A DNA stretch of 64,000 nucleotides from an uncultured Chitinophaga sp. (lineage in GTDB: Bacteria > Bacteroidota > Bacteroidia > Chitinophagales > Chitinophagaceae), in contig NZ_CABHOU010000025.1 in NCBI RefSeq assembly GCF_902168175.1, positions 62,001 to 126,000 on the forward strand. Direction: 5' to 3'. Below the pieces are notes generated by a model, which ran no database searches, was not told the origin of the DNA, and saw only the letters and a list, made by a program, of their open reading frames with translations. Positions 26,370 to 34,543 of this stretch are shown here, in pieces; positions within the stretch are counted from its first letter, which is position 1; every line of letters starts with the position of its first letter. A program made the position numbers and the translations under genes.

Positions 26370-27125
26370 CTATTCACCCAGCCATTTCTTAAATTCATTG
26401 GCCCGCAACCGGCTGACGATAATTTCTTCATAAGCAGCCGGCTGTACCTGCACTTTTAACTTACCGCTAAACCAGGTGTGTACTTTCTCAATATGACCGT
26501 AGTTAACGATGAACTGCCGGTTAACGCGGAAAAACACCGTGGGATCAGTTTCACCCTCTATTTCATCAAGGCGTTTATCAATGATAAAATCCTGGTTGCT
26601 GCGGGTTTTAATAAACTGCAGTTTATCTTTGGTATAGAAATAAGCAATTTCGGGTAGAGATACGGAAATGAGCCTGGTACCGCTTTTAGCCAGGTAACGT
26701 GATTTAAAACTTTCACCGTTCAGGTCCTTGAGTAACGCATTAATACCGGCATTGGGGGCCGAACGTTGTGCATGCCACTTACGATATTTCAGAATAGCCG
26801 CCAGCAGCTCTTCGCGGCAAACGGGTTTAAGCAGGTAATCTACACTGTTAAGCTTAAATGCTTTAAGCGCATGTTCCTGGTAAGCGGTGGTAAAAATCAC
26901 CGGCCATTCCACATCTATTTTTGAAAAGATTTCAAAGCTTTGCCCGTCGCCCAGTTCTATATCCATAAAAATGAGGTCCAGCTGGGGTTTGCTGGCGAAA
27001 AAACGGATAGCAGCCTCGATGCTGTCCAGCACAGCCACCACTTCTATATCGTGGTCTACTTCGCGAAGCATATTTTTGAGATGATGAGCGGAGAGAGCTT
27101 CATCTTCGATAATAAGCACTTTCAT
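26370..27125 (-). CDS. LytTR-family response regulator
   Basis: 251 residues from the ATG at 27125, since MKVLIIEDEALSAHHLKNML is the true receiver-domain start and an upstream in-frame codon would add 15 unsupported residues. The receiver domain (1-120) has acidic pocket E7/D8 and phospho-acceptor Asp55 in LIFMDIELGDG, the conserved Thr in VIFTTAYQEHALKAF and Lys in YLLKPV. The LytTR DNA-binding domain occupies about 145-250 (RLISVSLPEIAYFYTKDKLQFI, FFRVNRQFIVNYGHIEKV). Such regulators normally pair with a membrane LytS-like histidine kinase, but none lies next to it, so it is an orphan here. Confidence 0.93.
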   Translation of the reverse strand: MKVLIIEDEALSAHHLKNMLREVDHDIEVVAVLDSIEAAIRFFASKPQLDLIFMDIELGDGQSFEIFSKIDVEWPVIFTTAYQEHALKAFKLNSVDYLLKPVCREELLAAILKYRKWHAQRSAPNAGINALLKDLNGESFKSRYLAKSGTRLISVSLPEIAYFYTKDKLQFIKTRSNQDFIIDKRLDEIEGETDPTVFFRVNRQFIVNYGHIEKVHTWFSGKLKVQVQPAAYEEIIVSRLRANEFKKWLGE

Positions 27126-27601
27126 GGCACAGTTGTTTAGGTGAATCGTTCCGGGAACAAAATTCGTCATTTCGGCAGCAGTTGTTCCATTTTACAGCTT
27201 ATCAAGACATATTTATGTGAGATACGGGCTCCGTTTACCGTAGAAGGATGCAGGGTTGTATATGTATGCTGGTGGTAACATCGCTTCCAACAGCATGTAG
27301 TCAACATTGTTTCCAGTAATGCGCCCCGGATACAATGCTTTTTATTATACCGGAAGTTCGCTCCTCACAATGAGCCAAAGAGTAATGCCCATTAATGCAA
27401 CAACCGCTGAAGGGTGTGACACAACGGCGGCTGATAGCAGTACTTCCGCTCATTCCATAACAATTTTTAATTTTTTCACTGCGGATTAATTACAGGCGAA
27501 ACGGCTAGATTTGTATAACAAGTGCAACGCTAAAGTAGCCCGCGTGGCACGCGTTCTAAACTACCCAGGCAAACTGATTGACCCTAAAAACAATTAGTAA
27601 G
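27126..27601. other. Intergenic region of 476 bp, one promoter candidate
   Basis: No credible gene was found. A short open frame at 27307-27489 has no homology signal or ribosome-binding context. Near its right end TAGATTTG at 27506-27513 fits the Bacteroidota -7 consensus on the plus strand and would give a leader of about 80 nt for the gene at 27602. A 13-bp palindrome CGCGTGGCACGCG lies in that leader (27541-27553). Confidence 0.5.
27506..27513 (+). promoter_or_regulatory. Candidate -7 element for the small HTH-like gene
   Basis: TAGATTTG matches TAnnTTTG; no strong TTTG partner was found 19-20 nt upstream, so this is single-motif evidence supported only by position. Confidence 0.45.
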
Positions 27602-27919
27602 ATGCAACAAATGGAACACACCATTGAGGTCCTGGAATCATTAGCCAATGGAATAGACCCGGTTAGCCGTACGCCCATCCCTGCAGGTAGTTCGATTCAA
27701 CACCCGGTAATACTGCGCGCCCTCTTCAACGCAGTAAAAGAATTGAAAATCAGCGCCCAAAAGGGCAACCAGGGAAACAAGTGGTCGAACACAGAAGAGG
27801 AACAATTACGACAACACTTTAACGACGGAAAACGAATTATAGAGATGGCCCGCATCCATGGTCGCACAACAGGCGCCATCAGGTCGAGGCTTATCAAGAT
27901 CGGGTTGCTCGAAGCCTGA
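27602..27919 (+). CDS. Small protein with C-terminal helix-turn-helix (Myb/SANT-like) motif
   Basis: 105 residues from the ATG at 27602; the frame can be read from a TTG 24 nt earlier, but ATG is preferred. The N-terminal half (EHTIEVLESLANGIDPVSRT, then HPVILRALFNAVKELK) resembles a helical module. The C-terminal KWSNTEEEQLRQHFNDGKR and IIEMARIHGRTTGAIRSRL form a three-helix HTH similar to the small C-terminal domains found on various bacterial nucleic-acid proteins. It probably binds DNA or RNA; no specific family name can be given. It stands alone behind the promoter candidate at 27506. Confidence 0.72.
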   Translation: MQQMEHTIEVLESLANGIDPVSRTPIPAGSSIQHPVILRALFNAVKELKISAQKGNQGNKWSNTEEEQLRQHFNDGKRIIEMARIHGRTTGAIRSRLIKIGLLEA

Positions 27920-28018
27920 ATCTCCATTTAGCTTGCCAATTTTAGCGCCGGGAGAAGCTCGTTATGTACATGCAGGTTAACCCTGAAATGAGACTGATGG
28001 GCTTTCCCGGATTTTTGT

Positions 28019-29191
28019 TTACAGGTAACTCAACCACACTTTCTGCTTATCCTGCTGCTTATATGCACCGAACCACTTACAGGGCAGGTAAAGCGCTGCC
28101 ACTACACTTATCCAGATAACGTACACACCCCATAACGGCACGCCCATATCTGCCGGCCTGTAGTGAAAAAATGGGCTCACCACATCGTTTGCGCCATACC
28201 CCTGTGCATAAAACATCACGATACTAATAACGCGGATCAAAAAGAAATGGGTAACGTAATAAAAGAACGGCACACGCCCATATACACTGAGTATTTTACT
28301 TGTTTTATTTTCAAACGCGGCCAGTAGTAATAATCCTGGGCCAATCGTCATGCAAAGAAACAATAATGAAGGAGGGTATTTAGTGGTATTGATAAAGGAC
28401 AGAAAAGTTTGCATCGCAGTCGGAAATACCTCCCAGTGCGCAGGATCGCCATATCCATTCACGTAACGGAGGATGATGAACAAAAGAATGGCAGCAGTGC
28501 CAGTATTCACTAAAATCCGTTTCCGCTGCAGGGGTTCGACCGTAAATATCCGTCCGGCGCAGTAACCCAGCATCAGCACACCCGTCCAGGGCAAAATGGC
28601 ATAACTGCTTAAAATAACATGCCCTGGTGCGATCGGCAGAATGAGTCCGCGCGACGTCATGAGTACGCCCCATACAGCGCTGGCCACACCGGTTTGCGGG
28701 ATATCCATATAGTCGGTTACGTTATGGAACAGGAACAGCAGGGCGCCCAGTATGAATATGAGCAGGTAAGAACCGCGAACGAGCAGGCCCAGGATGATCA
28801 TACTAAATCCTATCGCCCATATAACCGCCAGTACCAGCATATGGTAGCCAGGATCGGCGGTGAGAATAAGCGTCATTAATACGATTTCAACCAGTATCAG
28901 CCAGAGTCCTCGTTTAATCAGGAATGATCCGAGGGCAGCCGGTGTTTTACTGCGTCCGGAAAGCCAGGCGGACACGCCGGCCAGGAAAACGAACAGCGGG
29001 GCACAAAAGTGCGTGATCCAGCGCGTAAAGAACAATACAGGCGTAGTGGTAGCCACATCCAGCGGATCGGCCTTAAGTGCGCCATCATGCGTAAAGTCGC
29101 GGGTATGGTCCAGCGCCATAATGACCATAATAAGACCACGGAGCAAATCTACGGACGTGATACGTTTGGAAGGGGTTATCAGATCATTCAT
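28019..29191 (-). CDS. DUF1624/heparan-alpha-glucosaminide N-acetyltransferase-like membrane protein
   Basis: 390 residues with about ten transmembrane helices. The N-terminal signature KRITSVDLLRGLIMVIMALDHTRDF is the conserved start of the DUF1624/YeiB/HGSNAT group, where the His in the ALDHTRD segment is the candidate acetyl-transfer residue. A second conserved part is FVFLAGVSAWLSG. Members move acyl groups from cytosolic acetyl-CoA to sugars or lipids on the other side of the membrane; the acceptor here is unknown. It is transcribed divergently from the GH18 chitinase with a 71-bp gap; a role on amino-sugars is therefore tempting but unproven. Confidence 0.85.
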   Translation of the reverse strand: MNDLITPSKRITSVDLLRGLIMVIMALDHTRDFTHDGALKADPLDVATTTPVLFFTRWITHFCAPLFVFLAGVSAWLSGRSKTPAALGSFLIKRGLWLILVEIVLMTLILTADPGYHMLVLAVIWAIGFSMIILGLLVRGSYLLIFILGALLFLFHNVTDYMDIPQTGVASAVWGVLMTSRGLILPIAPGHVILSSYAILPWTGVLMLGYCAGRIFTVEPLQRKRILVNTGTAAILLFIILRYVNGYGDPAHWEVFPTAMQTFLSFINTTKYPPSLLFLCMTIGPGLLLLAAFENKTSKILSVYGRVPFFYYVTHFFLIRVISIVMFYAQGYGANDVVSPFFHYRPADMGVPLWGVYVIWISVVAALYLPCKWFGAYKQQDKQKVWLSYL

Positions 29192-29262
29192 TGGATAAAA
29201 ATTACGTTATGCCATTCATATAAGATACGGCGAATTCCTGAACCTAGTTAGTATATTTAGTG

Positions 29263-30387
29263 ATGCGTTATGTAAAATACTATGGCCCTGTGCTGGCCCT
29301 CCTGCTGTTAGGTTTGGCGTTTCGCCCCGCAGCTCCCCTGCCTAAAGTGGTAATTGGTTATGTTGGCGGGTATCGCGGACTGGTAGACGTTTCGACGATC
29401 AATGCCGCGCAGCTCACCCACATCAATTACGCCTTCGTAAACATTGACAAAGGCCGCGCCTGGCTTACGAACGAGCGTACAGACACGGTGAACTTCAGGA
29501 AACTGAACACCCTCAAAACCATCAACCCTTCCCTTAAAATACTGATTTCCATTGGCGGCTGGGCCTGGAGCGAGAACTTTTCGGACGCGGTACTTACTGA
29601 AGCCGGTCGTCGGCTGTTCGCCCATACAGCCGTGGACATCGTTCGCAAATACAAGCTGGACGGTGTAGACATTGATTGGGAATACCCTGGTATACCCGGC
29701 GAAGAGGGTAACGTTTACCGCCCGGAAGACAAACAAAACTTCACCCTGATGTTTAAAGCGATACGCGCATCGCTGGATACACTTCAGCGACAAACCGGAA
29801 AAAAGTACCTGCTTACCACTGCGGTTGGCGGCTCCAAATCCTGTGTAGACCATACTGAAATGGATAAGGCCCAGCAATACCTCGACTATGTGAACATTAT
29901 GACCTACGATTACAAAACGGAAGGTTCAACCACTGCCGGCCATCATACTAACTTATATGCTGCTACCGGCGATGCTGGCGGGTCCTCCGCCGATCGTAGT
30001 ATCCGTTTATACATAGAGGCGGGTGTTCCTGCCAGCAAAATTGTGATGGGCATTGCGTTTTATGGCCGCGCATGGCAAATGAAGGATGCAGAAAACAATG
30101 GCCTTAACCGCAAACCTGTAAAAGGCGTTCGCGGCGGCGGTTATACGCAGATCAAAGACAGTTTGCTTACCAGCGGCGGTTATGTTCGTTACTGGGACGA
30201 TAGCGCCAAAGCGCCTTACCTGTTCCATCCTCTTAAAAATATATTTCTTACTTATGATGATGATAACTCCGTACAACACAAATGCGCCTACGTAAAACAA
30301 CAGGAGCTGGCAGGTGTGATGTTCTGGGAATACAGCAGCGATCCAAAGGGGTATCTGCTGCATTGCATCAATAAAGAACTGAGATAA
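29263..30387 (+). CDS. Glycoside hydrolase family 18 chitinase-like enzyme
   Basis: 374 residues from the ATG at 29263; a GTG immediately before it is also possible. An N-terminal hydrophobic segment (residues 8-21) acts as a signal peptide or anchor. The TIM barrel carries both GH18 signatures: SIGG at 96-99 (LKILISIGGWAW) and DGVDIDWE at 133-140, with Glu140 the proton donor and Asp138 assisting. Later strands show YVNIMTYDYKTEG, MGIAFYGRAW and GVMFWEYSSDPKG, where the Trp lines the -1 site. It hydrolyses beta-1,4-linked GlcNAc polymers with substrate assistance; chitin is the usual substrate, though some members act on N-glycans. A strong terminator follows. Confidence 0.93.
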   Translation: MRYVKYYGPVLALLLLGLAFRPAAPLPKVVIGYVGGYRGLVDVSTINAAQLTHINYAFVNIDKGRAWLTNERTDTVNFRKLNTLKTINPSLKILISIGGWAWSENFSDAVLTEAGRRLFAHTAVDIVRKYKLDGVDIDWEYPGIPGEEGNVYRPEDKQNFTLMFKAIRASLDTLQRQTGKKYLLTTAVGGSKSCVDHTEMDKAQQYLDYVNIMTYDYKTEGSTTAGHHTNLYAATGDAGGSSADRSIRLYIEAGVPASKIVMGIAFYGRAWQMKDAENNGLNRKPVKGVRGGGYTQIKDSLLTSGGYVRYWDDSAKAPYLFHPLKNIFLTYDDDNSVQHKCAYVKQQELAGVMFWEYSSDPKGYLLHCINKELR

Positions 30388-30395
30388 CGACACGA

Positions 30396-30425
30396 AGCCC
30401 CGTCCAAATACGACGGGGCTTTTTC
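30396..30425 (+). terminator. Intrinsic terminator of the GH18 gene
   Basis: Perfect 9-bp stem AGCCCCGTC / GACGGGGCT with a 7-nt loop, running into TTTTT, 8 nt after the GH18 stop. Confidence 0.88.
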
Positions 30426-30483
30426 ATATCACACCCATTTATTTACAACCCACCATGTAGAATCTTCATTTCAGTGAAGTGCT

Positions 30484-30515
30484 GTTTGTTGTGCCCATTG
30501 CCTGTACTATGTTTG
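30484..30515 (+). promoter_or_regulatory. Full Bacteroidota-type promoter for the small lipoprotein gene
   Basis: TTTG (30484-30487), 20-nt spacer, TATGTTTG (30508-30515): a complete match to the -33/-7 consensus TTTG-N19/20-TAnnTTTG. Transcription would start near 30522, giving a leader of about 90 nt before the ATG at 30612. Confidence 0.75.
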
Positions 30516-30611
30516 CATCGTAAAAGAACCCCAATACTACCTGTCCCGGTGAATTTGTTCTCTACCATACTTGATCCCTTAAACGGTATTAACTCTAAAG
30601 AACTTTTAAAC

Positions 30612-31061
30612 ATGAACAAGTTAAAATTAGCCCTGCCATTGGCTTTGGCAGCTGTATTGTTTTCCTGCGACAAGGACGACGACAAACCCAAAACGATCAA
30701 AGAAAAAATAATCGGCAAATGGGGCTTCCAGTCGATTACTTCCAGTAAACCAATAACCTGGGAAGTTGGTGGCGAACCTACGACAGATGGATTTACGCAT
30801 CTTGCTACCTGCGTAAAAGACGACTACCTCGTATTTAAAGCCGATAACGTGCTGGAAGAAAATGAAGGCGCTACTAAATGCGATCCTCAGGCAACACAAT
30901 CAACAAATACAGAATGGTCTATAGACGGATCGAACATAGAAATTTCCGGCGAAACTTTTAAATTCATTTCGGTAGATGGCTCCACCCTTAAAGTGTCTGA
31001 TGTAGTAGATACAGAAGAACAGGGCGAAGTAACGCTGACACTTGTCCTCAAAAGGAAGTAG
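30612..31061 (+). CDS. Small lipocalin-like lipoprotein
   Basis: 149 residues from the ATG at 30612. This start gives a lipoprotein signal MNKLKLALPLALAAVLFSC with lipid Cys19 and lies downstream of the promoter; an upstream in-frame start at 30474 would precede the predicted transcription start and is rejected. After an acidic linker (DKDDDKPK) the sequence KIIGKWGFQSI, then DYLVFKADNVLEENEG, and NTEWSIDGSNIEISGETFKF has the W-rich, alternating beta pattern of the Bacteroidota lipocalin-like (Lipocalin_4 or DUF4923-type) lipoproteins. Ligand and function are unknown. Confidence 0.82.
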   Translation: MNKLKLALPLALAAVLFSCDKDDDKPKTIKEKIIGKWGFQSITSSKPITWEVGGEPTTDGFTHLATCVKDDYLVFKADNVLEENEGATKCDPQATQSTNTEWSIDGSNIEISGETFKFISVDGSTLKVSDVVDTEEQGEVTLTLVLKRK

Positions 31062-31085
31062 GTGTTAACGTTTAAAGGAGAACCG

Positions 31086-31107
31086 CCGTCCCGCTTTTGC
31101 GGGACGG
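31086..31107 (+). terminator. Terminator of the lipocalin-like gene
   Basis: Perfect 9-bp stem CCGTCCCGC / GCGGGACGG with a TTTT loop, 24 nt after the stop, followed by ATTTGTTTC. Confidence 0.75.
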
Positions 31108-31183
31108 ATTTGTTTCTGGTGATGCGCCGCTACGTGCCGGTAGCCGGCGTAAGCCAGAAGGTCTTCCATCGTACTCTCTAAAT

Positions 31184-31221
31184 AAAAAACACAACAAACA
31201 TTACTGTCTGTTGTGTTTTTT
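31184..31221. terminator. Bidirectional terminator between convergent genes
   Basis: A 13-bp perfect stem AAAAAACACAACA / TGTTGTGTTTTTT with a 12-nt loop. A- and T-tracts on both sides suit termination from the minus-strand SusCD-fasciclin operon (ending at 31257) and from the plus strand. Confidence 0.85.
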
Positions 31222-31256
31222 ATTTTATTAAAGCCGTTGTTACTTAACAGTCGCTG

Positions 31257-32240
31257 TTATTTATGAACCGCGTCAGAGCAAACGATTTCCAGCAGGTAAG
31301 TGCCTTCGAGTTTTACTTTGAAGTCCCAGCGGGGATTCAGTGAATAACCACCCTGAGGATACCCATCAACCGTTACAAACTGGCTGGGGATACGGTAATA
31401 CATGAGTCCACCCCAGTTATAACCTGTGTTATCTATATACGACGCAAGCGGGAATGGCGCTACTTCGAAATCACAAATCATTGCAGTGTCGGTGAAAATA
31501 ACCGGATTAAACCTGGCATAGTTCTCAAAAACAGGCCTATCGCCGCGCCTGATCACTTCGCCGTTTTTCGGATTGAAGGCTTTGCCGTTTTTGTCAGACA
31601 CCTTCAGGATCAAACGAGCGCCATCACCGGAAAGTTTGGTGATATTAAGCACCGGGTTACGAATGCCGACAGAGGCACCGGTAGCATCGCTGAACACAGC
31701 GGCAGCAGTAGCATTCACCTGGAAAATATCATCAGTGGTAGGATCTACTACTTTTATTTTTGAGAACTTCTCAAAAGTCTTTTTGCCGGCCACGTTGCTA
31801 ACTTCCATATCGAAGCTGTAACTGCCAAGTGGCAAATTAACCGATGCCTTATTAAAGGTAAACTGGCCGCTCACTTCATTGAAGTACATCGGCTTCAGTT
31901 TTTGAGTTTCCCTTTTAGTGTTCAAAGCCGCCAACGTTGTATCTGTTTCCGGATTGAACGACATACCTTCTTTAAAAACAACTACATCGTAGTCGTTAAA
32001 AAACTCGGCGGGGGCGGGTTTTCCCGTAGCATCATCGGTAAGGTTCATCAGTTTAAATGTAATAGGCGGTGTCGACTCATCTGCATTCACCCTTTCCGAC
32101 TGAGCGAGCGTAAAGCCCCTTTTGCAGTATACTGCGGTGTCCTTATAACGCATCTGCGAGCTGAGGAAGCCAGGCGTAACCTTTTCGCAACCTGCAACCA
32201 CTGCGCCTAGTATGGCTATTGATACAATAATCTTTTTCAT
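31257..32240 (-). CDS. DUF5007-like surface lipoprotein
   Basis: 327 residues with a lipoprotein signal (MKKIIVSIAILGAVVAGC, lipid Cys18). The mature part begins EKVTPGFLSSQMRYKDTAVYC and includes PPITFKLMNLTDDATGKPAPAEF, which I associate with the Bacteroidota DUF5007 family; the rest is beta-rich with Ig-like strands (LPLGSYSFDMEVSNVAGKK). It is the fourth gene of a SusC-SusD-fasciclin operon and lies 20 nt after the fasciclin gene, so it probably forms part of the surface complex, perhaps as a ligand-binding protein. Function is unknown and the family label is from memory. Confidence 0.75.
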   Translation of the reverse strand: MKKIIVSIAILGAVVAGCEKVTPGFLSSQMRYKDTAVYCKRGFTLAQSERVNADESTPPITFKLMNLTDDATGKPAPAEFFNDYDVVVFKEGMSFNPETDTTLAALNTKRETQKLKPMYFNEVSGQFTFNKASVNLPLGSYSFDMEVSNVAGKKTFEKFSKIKVVDPTTDDIFQVNATAAAVFSDATGASVGIRNPVLNITKLSGDGARLILKVSDKNGKAFNPKNGEVIRRGDRPVFENYARFNPVIFTDTAMICDFEVAPFPLASYIDNTGYNWGGLMYYRIPSQFVTVDGYPQGGYSLNPRWDFKVKLEGTYLLEIVCSDAVHK

Positions 32241-32260
32241 CTTAGATAAGTTTAAAAAGG

Positions 32261-32959
32261 TTAGTTACTGGTACGTTCTGAGTTAAAGAACAGGTGATGA
32301 TTGCCAAACATAACATGTATGATACCTGTGTTGGTAATAATACCGGAAGTCTGACAGTCTTCGATAATATCCTTTTCCTCAGGCGGCACATTGTCCGGAT
32401 CGGCCTGCTCGTCATCCCTGGTGCCGATTATTTTACCCAGCTGAACGTAATCTACATATTTAAGATAGGCGCCATAATCCTCGCGGCGCGACAGCCGGAT
32501 GATAAACTTCGTATTCGGAATGGCTCCCAGTTTACTGTCCAGCACTTTACCTGCAACAGTCATCTGGTCGCGGTTAATCTTGCCGGGAAACATGTAAGTC
32601 AGTAACGAGTCTTTCAGCACCTGCAAAGGAATGCTATCCATTGAATAGGGCATATTTTCGTCATTGTAGATCTGGTCGCGGATAATCTTTTTCGCCTTCA
32701 TAAAGTCTACTACTGCGTAGTTGGTAGCAGCGAAAAAAGTAATATCGCTATTCACCATTTCTTTAAGTCCGGCCCTGTCGATCAGGTAAACGAGCGAATC
32801 GAAAATCCCTTTTTTGGATTTCAGATAATCGTACGTGGTCATATCTACTTTCGCATTATGGAGGCCGCCATCATTTTTATAATCATCTTTTTTACAGGCC
32901 TGGAAGGTGGCTGCAAAAACGATCAATAAAACGGTTGCTATCGTGAGTTTCTTTTTCAT
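32261..32959 (-). CDS. Fasciclin-domain lipoprotein
   Basis: 232 residues. The N-terminal MKKKLTIATVLLIVFAATFQAC has a lipobox (FQAC) with lipid Cys22. One fasciclin (FAS1) domain follows: MTTYDYLKSKKGIFDSLVYL (H1-type start), DITFFAATNYAVVDF (the conserved T-x-F-A-P-type box) and IITNTGIIHVMFGNHHLFF (the H2-type end). Fasciclin domains mediate adhesion or protein-protein contact. Between SusD and the DUF5007-like gene it is probably a surface-exposed part of the same assembly. Confidence 0.85.
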   Translation of the reverse strand: MKKKLTIATVLLIVFAATFQACKKDDYKNDGGLHNAKVDMTTYDYLKSKKGIFDSLVYLIDRAGLKEMVNSDITFFAATNYAVVDFMKAKKIIRDQIYNDENMPYSMDSIPLQVLKDSLLTYMFPGKINRDQMTVAGKVLDSKLGAIPNTKFIIRLSRREDYGAYLKYVDYVQLGKIIGTRDDEQADPDNVPPEEKDIIEDCQTSGIITNTGIIHVMFGNHHLFFNSERTSN

Positions 32960-32989
32960 ACACTTGTTTTTGAGTTTTGATATCGTTTA

Positions 32990-34525
32990 TTACACTCTTC
33001 CGCGCCAGAAAGATGTTTGCAGGAGGAATGGGTTGCCTCTGAAAAGGCGTGGGTCCACGGGCCAGTAAAACCCTTCCTGTAAGCGTCTTTGAGCGGTAAG
33101 CCAATCTACAATGTGTGTTGCACCGGTACGAACGATATCATAAAAATTATGACCTTCGAGGTACAACTCACGGCCTCTTTCATTGATATAATACTCTATC
33201 ATTTGTGACTTGGTATAATTCAGATCGGGATACTCGGGGGCACCATTTCTCTTACGTACAACGTTAATAACATCATACGCGTCATGCAGGCGGCCCTCAT
33301 AAATCGCGATCTCAGCTCTCAGCAGTTCCAGGTCGGTAAGGCGGAAGATGATCATATTGTTGCTTAAGTATGGATCTTCTTTTTTACCAGGCCTGCGGTA
33401 AATAACATTGCTGAATTTGCGGCACATTGGACGTGGATTATCCCAGAAGTCGAAGTTTTTTGTATAACGTACGTCTGGCATAAGCGAATCGGGATAATGG
33501 CTCTCGAAGTAGCTTGGCTGCACGGCCATACGGTTTGCGGCACCTTTTCCTGCCAGGTAATCATTTCGCAGGAACTTCATACCAATACTATTGTTAGATC
33601 CTTCCAACTGATCTTCTGCCATGGCAATCTCGAAAATGCCTTCGCTGGATTTGCCGATGAAGGTCCTGTAATAGTTGGCACCAGAGGTATCGGTGTGAGA
33701 ATATCCGCCATATGCCATTACTTGTGCAATGGTTGTATCTGCGCTATGCACATCCGCCAGGTTAACCGTAGAAAGATTAGCCGTAGTTGCTCTCCAAAGG
33801 TAGGCGTGAGCAAGCAATGCGTAAGCAGCGCCTTTGTTCGCCATTACCGGCCCTGCACCAACGGTGTAAGAGTCGTAACCCCATCTCATCAAACTTGCAG
33901 CCTCCTGCGCGTCCTTGATGATCTGTGCCAATACTTCGGCTTTAGGCGTACGAGGTAACTGAGGCGCGGTAATCGGGTCGGCATACGCTTCCAGTACCAA
34001 AGGCACATCACCCCAGATGCGGGTCATTGTAAAATAGGTGTAAGCACGAATGAACAGCGCCTGCCCTACCAGTTTATTCCTGAATTTCACGGGATCAGAA
34101 TCACCTTCATCATCATCACTCACCATTGCATCCGTCATTTTCGGGATACGTGCGATAATTTCATTGCTCATCGTGATCACTTTAAAGAAATCGGCCCAGT
34201 TGCCGTAAGTGTTCACGTTGTACTGGAAAGTGAAGTCACCACCCTGAATACCTTCCAGACCGTCTCCTTCATAATCAATTACATAGTAGGCTTTGGCCAA
34301 ACCATCGCCATACATATTATAGCGCCAGCCCGTACTCAGTGCAGAACGCAGCAGCGAGTAGTTGCCTGCCAGTGCATACCTGGCGTCACGGCCGGTTTGC
34401 CAGAATTTCTCTGAGTAGGTAGAGTTCTTAGGCTCCTGGTTCAGGATTTTAGTGCAGGAAGCTGTACCCAGTACAGTCGCTGCTAATATTGCTAAGATGC
34501 GTAGTTTCATTTTCTTCGTTTTCAT
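32990..34525 (-). CDS. SusD/RagB-family lipoprotein
   Basis: 511 residues. Signal MKLRILAILAATVLGTASC gives a lipobox TASC; an in-frame Met five codons earlier is annotated as start, though the second is also possible. SusD features: TKILNQEPKNSTYSEKFWQT, AYTYFTMTRIWGDVPLV, KGAAYALLAHAYLWRATT and a C-terminal INERGRELYLEGHNFYDIVRTG, the classic conserved RagB/SusD motif. It follows its SusC by 18 nt. Cargo is unknown because no enzyme genes share the operon. Confidence 0.93.
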   Translation of the reverse strand: MKTKKMKLRILAILAATVLGTASCTKILNQEPKNSTYSEKFWQTGRDARYALAGNYSLLRSALSTGWRYNMYGDGLAKAYYVIDYEGDGLEGIQGGDFTFQYNVNTYGNWADFFKVITMSNEIIARIPKMTDAMVSDDDEGDSDPVKFRNKLVGQALFIRAYTYFTMTRIWGDVPLVLEAYADPITAPQLPRTPKAEVLAQIIKDAQEAASLMRWGYDSYTVGAGPVMANKGAAYALLAHAYLWRATTANLSTVNLADVHSADTTIAQVMAYGGYSHTDTSGANYYRTFIGKSSEGIFEIAMAEDQLEGSNNSIGMKFLRNDYLAGKGAANRMAVQPSYFESHYPDSLMPDVRYTKNFDFWDNPRPMCRKFSNVIYRRPGKKEDPYLSNNMIIFRLTDLELLRAEIAIYEGRLHDAYDVINVVRKRNGAPEYPDLNYTKSQMIEYYINERGRELYLEGHNFYDIVRTGATHIVDWLTAQRRLQEGFYWPVDPRLFRGNPFLLQTSFWRGRV

Positions 34526-34543
34526 GTCAGACTAATTTACCCG

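Noticed and set aside
27307-27489. 60-codon open frame between the LytTR and HTH genes
   Set aside because: No promoter, no recognisable pattern, and composition like non-coding DNA.
29252-29259. TATATTTA as a -7 element of the GH18 gene
   Set aside because: It lacks the final G and lies 4 nt from the start codon, which would leave no leader.
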